Shown one piece after another: positions 19,612 through 29,800 of a stretch of DNA of 64,000 bases. How positions within the stretch are numbered: the first letter of the stretch is position 1; every line of letters begins with the position of its first letter. The position numbers and the translations under genes are program-made. Source of the stretch: Ectobius pallidus (taxonomy: Eukaryota; Arthropoda; Insecta; Blattodea; Ectobiidae); the NCBI GenBank assembly GCA_964059195.1, contig CAXKWD010000003.1, positions 201,276,174-201,340,173 on the forward strand, given 5' to 3'. Under the pieces are notes generated by a model. The model had not been told where the DNA came from. It made no database searches and saw only the letters and a program-made list of their open reading frames with translations.

Positions 19612-20160
19612 CCGTAGTAGTAGTAGTAGTCCATCAGGTCGAGGGTGACCCCTGGTGATCCGAAAGGATTTCCAAAGCAGTGAGGTTGCCAGCCGTGTCT
19701 ATTCGAAATGTCTTTTCCTGTTTTTGACATTCATGTCCACCAACTTCTTCCATCGAACCCGGTCCTTCACTACAGTTAAAATTTCTTTCCAACCTAGGTT
19801 AGTTGCTTTACTAATCTCTGTATGCCATCTTGTTCTTCTCCTACCCCTACCACGCTTGCCGTCCACTATACCAAGCATAATGTCTTTTTCCAAGGAGCTA
19901 GATTTTCTCATTATTTGACCAAAATACATTAATTTATTCTTAGTTGCTGTTGCCTCTAGTGACATGTCCGGTTTGACTTCCTTTATTATGGATAAGTTAG
20001 TCCTTTTCTCGATCCATGATACTTTTAGTAGCTTTCTCCAGACCCACATTTCAAAGGAATCAAGTCTTCTTTTCTCCTCCGTTCTTAATGTCCAAGTTTC
20101 GCTGGCATACAGTACCACAGGCAATAAAGGTTCGAAATCAAAGTTTTTAGCATAAATACC
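19612..20160 (-). mobile_element. 5'-truncated RTE-like LINE with (CTA)n tail
   Basis: The minus-strand coding part (20,124-19,699) gives YASETWTLRTEEKRRLDSFE, WVWRKLLKVSW, TNLSIIKEV and GKRGRGRRRTRW. This is the typical C-terminal region of RTE/BovB-like reverse transcriptase ORFs downstream of the catalytic domain. The 3' UTR ends in a (CTA)n run at 19,615-19,632, as expected for short tandem 3' tails of this group. The catalytic domain is missing. Confidence 0.85.
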
Positions 20161-20359
20161 TGATTTGAATTCTCTTGAATCCTAATACAGTGCACGCCCC
20201 TTATTGTGATCACTTCGGGACACAGCTAATGTGATAATATTAACAGATGATAACAATACCCGAAGGAATTAAATGAAGATTAATTTTATCATGCATAAGA
20301 TAATGCATTGCAAAACAGATTTAAAAGCTATTTAATCATATAATAATACGTAACTGTAT

Positions 20360-20690
20360 CATAGATAGATAGATAGATAGCTTTTATTGACCTTTAAGCA
20401 ATTTTGAGTTGCAATCGGTCTCGTCAGTTTGTTGTACAATACAATAGAGTGATACAATAATACAAGTACAATAATAATAATGCAATAATATGATAATATA
20501 CAATCATATCAATCAATAATATCATTGAGCCAGTCATAGGCTAATGCAGTAATAGACTGCAACGACTATTTTTTCAACCAGTAACAAAGTTTTTAATTGG
20601 AGTTGAAGCATCTTCCGGGCATCAAGTTTTTAATTATTTTACTTTCCTTTAGGAGTCCATTAACCAATACTCTATACTCAGTTTATTTAT
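20360..20690 (-). mobile_element. Probable LINE 3' UTR with (CTAT)n tail
   Basis: On the minus strand the sequence ends CCGATTGCAACTCAAAATTG, AAAGGTCAATAAAAGCTATC and a (CTAT)5 run at 20,362-20,380. No ORF remains. A polyadenylation-like AATAAA precedes the tail. Confidence 0.45.
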
Positions 20691-20751
20691 TTTATTATTA
20701 TTTATTATTATTATTATTATTATTATCATCATTATTATAAGTCTATATTGA

Positions 20752-21105
20752 TCCGTTCAAACCCGGCCGCGGTCGATGGATTTTTCAGGACGTAAAAATC
20801 CTGGGCACGGAGTCCTCTGGGAGGGACTTTAAGCTGGGGGGGCAATTGTCGTAGATTTATGGCACGTAAAAGAACTCCAAGCCTAAATTAGAGCCTCTGG
20901 ACAAAATTTCTTGGCCCTTTCACGTCCAAGTAATACCTTAGTTTCCTGAGGGGGGTTGAAAGGCGATGGGCTTGCCATCTGTCCTTCTGCCCTCTCTCGG
21001 AAAATAAGCGTAACAAAACTCACATAGGTAACAGAAACCTCCACTGGGAGGCCCTTCGCCGCAACATAGGGATATAGGAACACAGACAGACAGACAGACA
21101 TACTG
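20752..21105 (+). mobile_element. tRNA-derived SINE, family C, 5'-truncated
   Basis: Matches the family-C copy at 61,717 from the CGGTCGATGGATTTTTCAGG region onward, including GGGCACGGAGTCCTC and CCTTTCACGTCCAAGTAATA, and ends in a (CAGA)n run at 21,085. The tRNA head is missing. Confidence 0.85.
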
Positions 21106-22869
21106 ATCCATGGTAAAACATCTAATGCCTGTCTTTTTAAGTCTTTTCATAATACACTAACCATCACTGCATGTCAACACTGTTATATTCATAAATCAAA
21201 AGCTGCAACTTAACTGTGGGATGAAACATATTTTATTGCTTAAAAGAGAAAGTTAGGTAATGCCACCCCCTCGAACTGGTCATCCTGTGAGCTGGGAACA
21301 GAATTGTTACCTCCAGTACAACACAATACAGTTGAGTTAGAATCAAAACTCTTAAAAATGAAATTACGAATGACGTACAATACTTGGAAATAAAACCGCA
21401 AAAAGGGAAATGTGATAATATAAACCGAATCTTTGGTCACAATAGACAGCACTTTTGCAATGTATGTTATCCTGCATGCTCCCCCCCCCCCCCATCAAGT
21501 GTTTCAAAATAGGTTTACAGTCTCAAACACTATGTCGATGGGATCGATGCTGGCATTTTTTGCTCAGTGTAGTAGAGTCGACTGTATCGACACGCAGTGT
21601 TTTAAGAGTAGAAATTGTTTGAAGGGCTCGGCACCAATTATGTGTGTAATGAATTAGGCTTTCTATGCATATTGCCTATATCTTTGTACTTCAAAAATAA
21701 TTGTCTTTTCATCTTTGCTAGTGTAATTAAAGCACATTTATATCGATGTTACTTTTCTAATGTCGTAATCGCATAGCATTCTTCAAGTTTCAAGTCTTTA
21801 CCTCTGTGCTATTGTTATTATTTTGATAAAGTATAGAATTAACTCACTATGGTGACCACCTTTAAGTATCTCTACTTCTGCTATTTTTGTCGTTATGTAT
21901 GTATTCAGAGTTCAGAAGCAATTGGTAAAGTTATCCAGTCAGTGGCTGACTTAAGCTTGGGTAGTCTAATAACATTACCCAGCATGATTTTTGCGGCAAA
22001 GCATTTATTTTTTTAAATATTTTTTTTATATTTTATGAAAATTTTGTATATTATGTAATATTTTATACACATAGGACAGATAGAATCGTAAAATTTGGCA
22101 GGAATATTGGCACATACAACAGCCATAAGCGTGCAAAATGATGCTTCTAGTTGCCCTGTAAGTACAGAAAAACTTGCTGAATATTCGTGATGTCATTCAC
22201 ATCTACAATAGTCAAATCATCCACTTGATGTTTATTCACTTCCAGATGAGCTAGAAACTTAAAATTTGGCAAACTTATAGAAGTTAACCAATGGGAAAAT
22301 TCCAAAAATTTCAAATCTTTAATTTTTTCCTCTCCAAAATAAACTTTGATTTTTTTTCTCACTGCGTTTTTGTAAGGCTTCAGATGTTTTGACAAAAATA
22401 AAGGAAAAGTCCTATTGTTGACGTAAGGAATTTGCTGTAAATTTGTTCTGTTAATATTCTATTTATCCCTCGTATTCCTTCTCATATGCTTTTAAAACTT
22501 TCTCAAGAAACCGTGGTCTAAAACTCAATAGTTTCTTCAATATGGCCCATTAGCTTAATCTGGCACTTTGTTATATCAATTGACCTGATTTTATTTGGCC
22601 TGTACTCACATAAAAACAGTGGAATACGTATGTCTTGAACTGTGTAAAAATATTATTTTATTTTTCTCTGTAAATATTATCAAGATTATCAACATTTTTT
22701 AGTACTTTTTATCCTGTAGGCTAGTCTATGCAATAACTTATATCCGTCATTCTGAGGTATCTATTGCAAGAAAACGTGACATGATACGTAGAAACAATTA
22801 ACCGATTCATGTTTAGCAACCCAAAATTACCTGAACATCTTGGTGTCCATTCTTGATTGCATTAATAAA
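21106..22869. other. Long stretch without recognised gene
   Basis: It contains a C run (21,481-21,493) and AT-rich sequence. A minus-strand ORF of 82 codons (22,147-22,395) encodes a charged peptide (KKIKVYFGEEKIKDLKFLEF) that I do not recognise. It could be the end of a decayed transposon ORF. No splice context or homology supports a host gene. Confidence 0.35.
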
Positions 22870-22974
22870 GTTTTTATAATATTTGTTCGGAAACCACTGA
22901 TGATGCACTAAAATAGTGCGAAACGGTCGTCTGGATCTAGTTTGCAGCATCAAGTATTCAAATATTATAAAAAC
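22870..22974 (+). ncRNA. Hammerhead-ribozyme-like motif
   Basis: In order: CTGATGA (22,897-22,903), T, a 6-bp perfect stem GCACTA/TAGTGC with AAA loop (22,905-22,919), GAAA (22,920-22,923), C, G and GTC (22,926-22,928). This is the complete conserved core, with a very short stem III as in retroelement hammerheads. It is enclosed by a perfect 16-bp inverted repeat, GTTTTTATAATATTTG (22,870-22,885) and its complement (22,959-22,974). Helix I next to the core is not well paired, so activity is uncertain. Hammerheads of this type are known from Penelope-like elements, but no Penelope ORF is adjacent here. Confidence 0.6.
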
Positions 22975-23629
22975 AAAATTACCTATCGCCTATCACACCA
23001 CTTACCACTCAAAATGCAGGATAATGTTATCAATAGGGCCCGGATTTGTATGTTAAAATTTTTTTTTTCCCTGATGCGTACATTCCTAAAACAAAGTTTA
23101 ATATCCAAATCGAGGTCCTACAAACGCAAATTTCAAATTTTATTTCACATAAAAACACATATTTTACAAAAAAAGTTATGTGAATAAATGTTTTCGATAT
23201 TTTCTCCATAAATACATACTTTAGTACTTTTCCAGATGTTTTACTTAATTTTTTTACCTGATGCTCATATCAAGGTCCGACAATCGCAAATTCCAAATTT
23301 TATTTTACATAAAAAACACATGTTTTACAAAAAAGTTATGTGAATAAATATTTTCAATAAATTTGTAATAATTTGTATTTTTTGTAATTTGTAATGATAA
23401 TCTAGAAACGAAACTAAAAAGAAACTAAATAAACATTTTAGTACTTTTCCTCATTCTCTTTTAAAATTTTACAACCAAAATTTTTATCTCGAAAGAATTC
23501 AACACAAATGCTTCCCTTACAATGAGGTGAGAGTGATTCACTTGCACTTGCTTATCGGGGAAGAACAGAACCCAATCTCTACATTGTCTAATTCAATATG
23601 TTGAAAGGCAACTTAACACTATCTCAGGT

Positions 23630-23938
23630 TTGAAAACAGAAGTTCTAAGAACAAAATTTACGTTTGAGAAAAATGGTGGCTACCGAACCCTCTGCAAAGT
23701 CGCTCAAGTTTTGGAAGGCCAAAAGATATGTGAACTTGATCGTGTGTGTGTTAGTGATATCCCCCTTTTCAAATATGCAAGGTTAACATCGTGTGATGTA
23801 GAACGTTCCTTTTCTCAATTTAAGACATTATTCTTGGATAATAGGCAAGGATTTTTTATCCATAATCTGGAGATGACATTTGTTGCGCACTGCAACTCCA
23901 TTCAGCATTTTAATCTGATGTTTAGCTGCAATTGGTGA
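23630..23938 (+). pseudogene. hAT transposase C-terminal fragment
   Basis: 102 codons ending at a TGA. Residues 46-92 contain LTSCDVERSFSQFK, LDNRQGFFIHNLEM and VAHCNS. This is the pattern of the C-terminal dimerisation region of hAT-type transposases and related domesticated proteins (S-x-x-x-E-R-x-F/S...). The upstream catalytic region was not found within the element. It has no credible start of its own. It is most likely the last exon or remnant of the transposase of the enclosing element. Confidence 0.65.
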
Positions 23939-24294
23939 GTTTCAATATAATTTGTTCCAGTAAGTTACGAACATTCTGTGTTTTTGTTTCTTTTTCAGAT
24001 TTTTTCAGCACATCTACTTCTTATACAATTCAACGGCCCTAAATAGCGTGCTTGCTCGCCCGCTTCGTGAGACATCGGGTATACTCGGCGATGTTCGTCT
24101 CTCGCAGTCTAAACTTTCATGACGACTACAAAATTAGGAAGGAAAACAGTTTCTTTATTATAAGGCCTAAGTGAAATGAACACAATGAACAAATATTCTA
24201 ATTTTATTTTTACTTACAATTTTCATAGCTCTGAACCACAAACATTTTTAATAATCTACCAGTGTAATTTTCTTAAAAATCCTGGAGTCAATGA

Positions 24295-24328
24295 ATAATG
24301 GCGGGCGAAGCCGGAGGCAACAGCTGTA
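24295..24328 (+). mobile_element. Helitron-like 3' terminus (decayed)
   Basis: GGCGGGCGAAGCCGGAGGC followed by AACAGCTG looks like the GC-rich hairpin plus CTRR end of the Helitrons seen here at 38,653 and 61,249, with CTGT in place of CTAG. Confidence 0.5.
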
Positions 24329-24499
24329 AAATATTGATGGTTTTATCTCTTGAAATATCGCTGATAATAATAATCCAAACAAACCATTCCTTCCCTTGAA
24401 ACAACATATAATTTCTGAAAATTACACTGAATTGATCAAATAAAATTCACATCATATTCATGTCAATAAACAGCTGAGAAACAATACGTATTATGTGTT

Positions 24500-24734
24500 C
24501 ACAGGTTCTTTGGAACTGCATAATCGATTCTGATATAGTTTTCCCAGGGGGCGCTTTCATGTCGTGGAATGTACTCTAAAGCAGGAATTTTAGCTGTTTC
24601 ATTAATTATTAATGGCTTAGTTTATGAATGATTCGCGTGCAAGTGTTAATAAATATAATGCTTTAATAATTATTATACTCTTAATTTTTAATTTTTAAAA
24701 GAATTATCATGGCAAAGCCACGGGCACCTCCTAG
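24500..24734 (+). mobile_element. Helitron 3' terminal part
   Basis: Ends ATCATGGCAAAGCCACGGGC, CACCTC and CTAG, with T following, as Helitrons require. The upstream words TTTTAGCTGTTTCATTA and CTTAATTTTTAATTTTT match the Helitron remnant near 33,600-34,150 and the intact ends at 61,200. The 5' end was not found. Confidence 0.7.
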
Positions 24735-24992
24735 TATTTTTACAATTTTAGCACATATTTTTCACATTTTAGCACATAAAAAATAAATATTTTTAATTTT
24801 TTTAGCACATAAAAATCCGGGCCCTAGTTATCAATGTGAAGGCCACATTAGTCAAATATCACTAAATTTCATGAGAATTCCTAATCAGGTCTGTTTTAGT
24901 TAACCTTGCAGTTTGAGTATGGGAACTAACAGACTGTTACTTCTAGTGTCAAGTTGATGGAGATTATATAGTGAAAATTTTGACTATGGAGA

Positions 24993-25571
24993 TATGGGCG
25001 TCCGCAGAAATTTTGGCAAGGGGGGGCCAATGAACAAATTACAGCCACCACCACTATACCTATGCTACAATTATTATTAGTGTTAATATTGCTATTCATA
25101 TTATTATTGCTATTCATATTAATATTGCTATTATTATTACTATTAATATTATTATTATTATTATAATCAACATATTTAATTTACTGTAGCTGGAATGGAT
25201 AGCCTACAAAGAACACATCTGATGTATACACTCACATGACTTTTTCTACAACTTAAAATTTTACGGGTATATGTTCGTATAAAATATAAAATGCAATACT
25301 TTCTTGCCTTATCATCATTACAATAAAATGTTTGGCTATAAATGGTTTCAAGTTTAGGGGAAGTAATTATTCCTACATGCTCATATCTAGTTAGCTGTTA
25401 CAGCTCGTTTTCATCCAAACAACGCCAACGTACAACAGTATGTGAAAACTTAAACCTCACTTCACATTAGTTGCTTATAGTCATTTAGTTTAGAGGTTTA
25501 TGTGTAGGCCTAAACAAATTTCCAGGGGGGGGGGCAACGGCCCTACCCTGCTCCCCTTCCGGACGGCCATG
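24993..25571. mobile_element. hAT-type MITE with 8-bp target duplication
   Basis: Imperfect tips TATGGGCGTCCGCAG and CTTCCGGACGGCCATG are flanked by TATGGAGA at 24,985-24,992 and 25,572-25,579. The interior has TTATTA microsatellite (25,065-25,165) and G runs near each end. No ORF of note. Confidence 0.75.
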
Positions 25572-25606
25572 TATGGAGATTAGATTTGAAATTTATCAAA
25601 CAACTG

Positions 25607-26124
25607 AAGATATTAACTATTTTAATAAAATTCCACCTTAACCCTTAACATAAAACTTATCTGGATCCACTCAAATCATCAGTTATAAGACAGACACAAA
25701 TATAAAATATTGTTGTCAAGAATAAAGCTTAGAATTATAAAGATGAAAGCTGGAATCTAGATGGAATCTAGATGTGTCACTACTTAAAGGAATATGCATT
25801 TCAGCGTATTTGATGTTTGTTTATTAGGTTACCTAATAAACAAACACATAGACATTATTGCATTATATCAGAGGAATGTGATGTTGAATACAACTCCAGA
25901 CAGAACTGAAGATGGCGCATCAAATATGCTGAAATGCATATTCTTTTAAGTAGTGACACATCTAGATTCCATCTAGATTCCAGCTTTCATCTTTATAATT
26001 GTAAGCTTTATATTTTACAACAATATTTTATATTGGTGTCTGTCTTATAACTGCTCATTTGAGTGGATCCAGATAAGTTATATGTTAAGGGTTAAGGCGG
26101 AACTTTATTAAAATAGTTAATATT
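25607..26124. mobile_element. Palindromic TIR element, about 520 bp
   Basis: The left arm AATATTAACTATTTTAATAAA-like run, CCTTAACCCTTAACATA, GATCCACTC and AGATGAAAGCTGGAATCTAG are all matched in complement on the right up to 26,124. A second, inner palindrome, TTTGTTTATTAGGTTACC/TAATAAACAAAC, lies at 25,827-25,848. It is non-coding. Confidence 0.75.
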
Positions 26125-26127
26125 ATA

Positions 26128-26602
26128 ACTAGAGGCAGATTTCTATGACCTAAAAAATAGGATATATGCATGCATTTATGACCTAAAAAACATTAAAAAA
26201 TGACCAGTAAAATTTAAAATAATATGACTTTACCACTTACACATTGTGAATATTTTCTTTTAAGTTTCATTACAATACATTTTATTAAAATATAGTGTTA
26301 ATTATTTAAAATATTTGTAAATTCTCAAAAAGTATCATTATAATGCAAAATTTACAAAATATGATATGGAACTTCAAAATTTATTTAATAGGCACACAAA
26401 TATGCCAAAAATATGACCTAAATATGTAAATTCATACTAAATGTGCTACAATAGTTGAAAATTTCCTAAATATGCAGTTATATGTTCAATAAAAGTCAAT
26501 CCATTATCACCAGGATGCTTGGAATTGAGTTTAAATTAGCTGGAAACCTGAAATAATGCAAAGGGGAAAAATATGACACGTCATAGAAATCCACCCCCTA
26601 GT
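26128..26602. mobile_element. MITE with TATGACCTAAA subterminal repeats
   Basis: Tips ACTAGAGGCAGATTTCTATG and the complement of CATAGAAATCCACCCCCTAGT. TATGACCT(A)AAA words recur inside. It is the same family as 34,533-35,180. Confidence 0.7.
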
Positions 26603-26713
26603 TATAACCCTTAACTGGTGAAAATGAAGTTTCTTGATTGTAGATATATTAATTAATTACAGTGAGATTTCAAATCCTGAAACAATGGATGCAAGATGCG
26701 GATTTCTTTACAG

Positions 26714-26834
26714 AACATACATCCCCACTTACTGAAGATGCACGTGACTGCAAGACTCAGTAAGCTCACAGAAGGAGGCAACATTGACTGGGCAACCGCT
26801 GAGGCTCTGGCATTTGGATCGCTCTTGTACCAAG
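26714..26834 (+). CDS. DHTKD1 exon a
   Basis: Follows acceptor TTTCTTTACAG, enters in phase 0 and encodes [36 protein letters not shown]. The WATAEALA motif begins the pyrimidine-binding domain. Its last base starts the Gly codon completed in the next exon. Donor GTACTG. Confidence 0.93.
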
Positions 26835-29800
26835 GTACTGTAGTACTTCTACCAGTAACAGATATCTGCACTTTGGGTAATTGTAGTTGATTCACTGCTG
26901 TCATCATTGCAGGATTCCATGTGCGTATCAGTGGCCAGGATGTTGGCAGAGGGACGTTTTCACACCGCCATGTTATGCTGGTTGACCAGAAAACAAATGA
27001 AATGCACATTCCACTCAACAGTCTTGTCGATAACCAGACTGGTTGCCTAGAGGTCAGATATCTTCTTCTAAAGCAAACTTTTCCTGGTAACACTGTACTA
27101 CTTCTGTGAACAGCTCTTACAGTCCTTAATGATGATAGCCCATTCTTCTCTGATTTCTGCCTTTCTCCTCCATCTTCTAATCTCCATACTATGCAAGTCC
27201 TTCTCCACTCAATCCAACCATCTTAATCTTGGTCTTCCCCTCTCTCTTCTCCCTTCAGGTTTGCCTTCATCCATTCTAATCTCATGTCCAACCCATTCAA
27301 TTCTTTTAGCTTTAACAAAGATTTTCCGTAAAATACGGACTATAAGACGCTATGGACTATAATTTGCACCCTAATTTTTAAGCAATTTTGTAAAAAAACA
27401 ACATTTTTACTATTTTTATTCTTAGATAGCAAAGCCAGACTAAAAAAAATCATATGAATACCTTTTATTTTTTTCCACTGCGAAACTGGCTACTAACAAA
27501 AATATTGTACTGTTACCGTTAATATAAATCACTTTCAATTCAAGTTCACTGGCACCATGGACTGCAATGACGCATCATAGGCTAGATAATGTTCTGGGTT
27601 TTTTATGGCGGGGCGGGAGAGAGACAGTGTTAGCAAGCTTGTGAATCCCCTCATGTTTGTCACATTGGTGAACTGCTGCTGCCAGTTGAATCCAATGTTT
27701 TCAGATAGAGAGAATATATGGCCATTTTTAAGACTGGAGGGAATTTTAAATCAAACACTGGACATTTTAATATTAATTTTGAGTATAAGACGCACATGAA
27801 TTTTGCAGGCAATTTTTTTTAAGAAAAAAGTGCGTCTTATAGTCTGCAAATCTAGTTCCATGTTTGAGCGTATTCTTCACCTGTCTTTATCCTTTACCGG
27901 TCCATATATTTTCCTTTCCCATCTTTCCAACTCTGCCATTACATCTTCCATCATCACCCAAGTTTCACATCCATACATTACAATTCACAACTGGTTTAAT
28001 TATTGTGTTATAGATCTGTAATTTAGTTTGCTTTGACAGGTATCAAACACTGTACAACATAAACTTTTTTCATGCCTTAAAAGAAAGTGTTTCACTCTTA
28101 CCAATTCATGTCCTAAATACGAATTTGAAGAAAAAAATTCTCTATCATGTACCATTTTCTGTGGTAACCATATTTAATTTTTTTATTCTTTGTTTTTTTA
28201 TAGTTTTGCATCCAGAGTCAATTTTACTACATTCATTCAAAAGAACACTTTTATTGAAACAGACATGGTGTTCACTGATACAATATCCATGTTAATATCA
28301 AAGAGTTTAAAAGCTAAAATGAATTGTTATTAAAGGATAACATAATTTTTTCTAAATCTTAATTTTCAAATGTTTTCTGGAAGACTTCTTCTTTAGCTGG
28401 GACCTGAACACTCATAGAAAAATCTTCAGTAGTCAGGAAGAATGTTAGGGAACTACTATGCCTTTCCATTTTGGATATTTTCTGGTGAAACCTTTCTCCA
28501 TGTTCATCGCTAACCTTTCCCAGGATTGGTGGAAAGAATTTAAGATGGGAGTGCAAGAAACACATTTTAAGGGACATATTGCAGCCCATTACCTTATATA
28601 ACTGAACAAGGCTTACCACCAGACCGCTGTGTACCATAGGCAGATGGCAGGATTGGGGGGCATGTGGTCAGCACGCCACCACCCACGGCCGTTAATGGTG
28701 GTTTCCATGACTGGAGCCGCTACTTCTCTACCGAGTAGCTCCTCAATTTGAATCAAGAGGCTGAATGCACCCCGTTCCAGACCTCCCTACCTCAGAAAAA
28801 TCTGAATTAGGGATCGAACCAGGGTACCAGGGATCGAACCTGGGCCAAGGGATCTGCAGTCGGCGATGCTAACCACAAAACCATGCCGGCAGTCTATTAC
28901 CTCATATGCTCTGTAAGAATTTTCCACGACTTTGTTTTATTTATCTGGTTGGGACTACAATTTCCCAATTAGTTTGAACATGCATCTTTGAACATGCACC
29001 ATAACACAATTTCTGTTTTGGTGAGGTTTTCCTCCTGAATTTTGCAGATTTTAGGTCCAATGATAATAAACAGTAAAACCCTCAACCCTGTATGGGCCAT
29101 GGAGACCCTTAGGGTTGAGACTCCCAGATTGAGACATTTGGCACATGAAGGTGGTCAGCCTTATGTGCCTCAACCACTATGTCACAGCATACCCCCCCCC
29201 CCCCAACGAAAATGCCCTCTTTTAATTTTCCTTCACTTGACCTGGGAAATTTGTTCCTTAATTACTGAAAACCATTCCCATTTATTCCATAGCTTTAACG
29301 AAATTCTTCAATTAAACCCAGTTTTACATAGAGTGGTAGAAAACCAAGTGAAAGAAGCTTTGTCTCAAAGGCCACCCTGTAATGGGTCCCGCTCACACAA
29401 GAAGCAACTTAGATCATAAATCCTGGTTGCATTCTGGTTAATGTAACACATATTTGGCATTCGAACAAATACCTGACGTGATAGAGAGAAATGCCAGAGA
29501 ATACCACATGGAGCTGATGGAAACTTTGGGGAATAATGCCCATCCATACTGACCTTGAAGGGATCATGGAGTGGGTACGTATGCTTTCATGCTTCCCATT
29601 ATTGCAGTACATTAGAGTGGCAAGAAGCAGTTAGGTATGGATGTTTATGGGTGTCTGTTTCCTTCACTAGCCTATATATCTAGACCTGGGATTTTAAGGC
29701 AAATGCCTATTTTGTGCCTTATGAAATAACATGAAAATTTTTAAAATATGTAGACGTTTCATGATAAATCACTTATATTTATAGAGTTTTATAGTGCCCT

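Larger units (their letters stand above)
23034..24826 (+). mobile_element. hAT DNA transposon with 8-bp target duplication
   Basis: The tips TAGGGCCCGGATTT (23,034) and AAATCCGGGCCCTA (to 24,826) are inverse. They are flanked by the perfect 8-bp duplication GTTATCAA at 23,026-23,033 and 24,827-24,834, the size made by hAT transposases. Subterminal AGCACATA words repeat near the right end. The interior holds the end of a hAT-type ORF and two Helitron 3' ends. It is too short and broken to be autonomous. Confidence 0.85.
28359..29612 (-). pseudogene. Decayed transposon-associated ORF, function unknown
   Basis: Minus-strand pieces in order: SCFLCERD near 29,400; then LGC-like [30 protein letters not shown] and ISKMERH at 28,590-28,440. 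I recall the [10 protein letters not shown] and FLHSHLDFFP pattern from a protein family repeated many times in arthropod genomes, without an assigned function, usually next to transposons. Two SINEs (28,632-28,892 and a fragment at 29,075-29,200) and stops interrupt it. The identification rests on memory of the motif and could be wrong in detail. Confidence 0.5.

Noticed and set aside
26653..27093. 146-codon minus-strand ORF
   Set aside because: It is the antisense shadow of two DHTKD1 exons and the 78-base intron between them.
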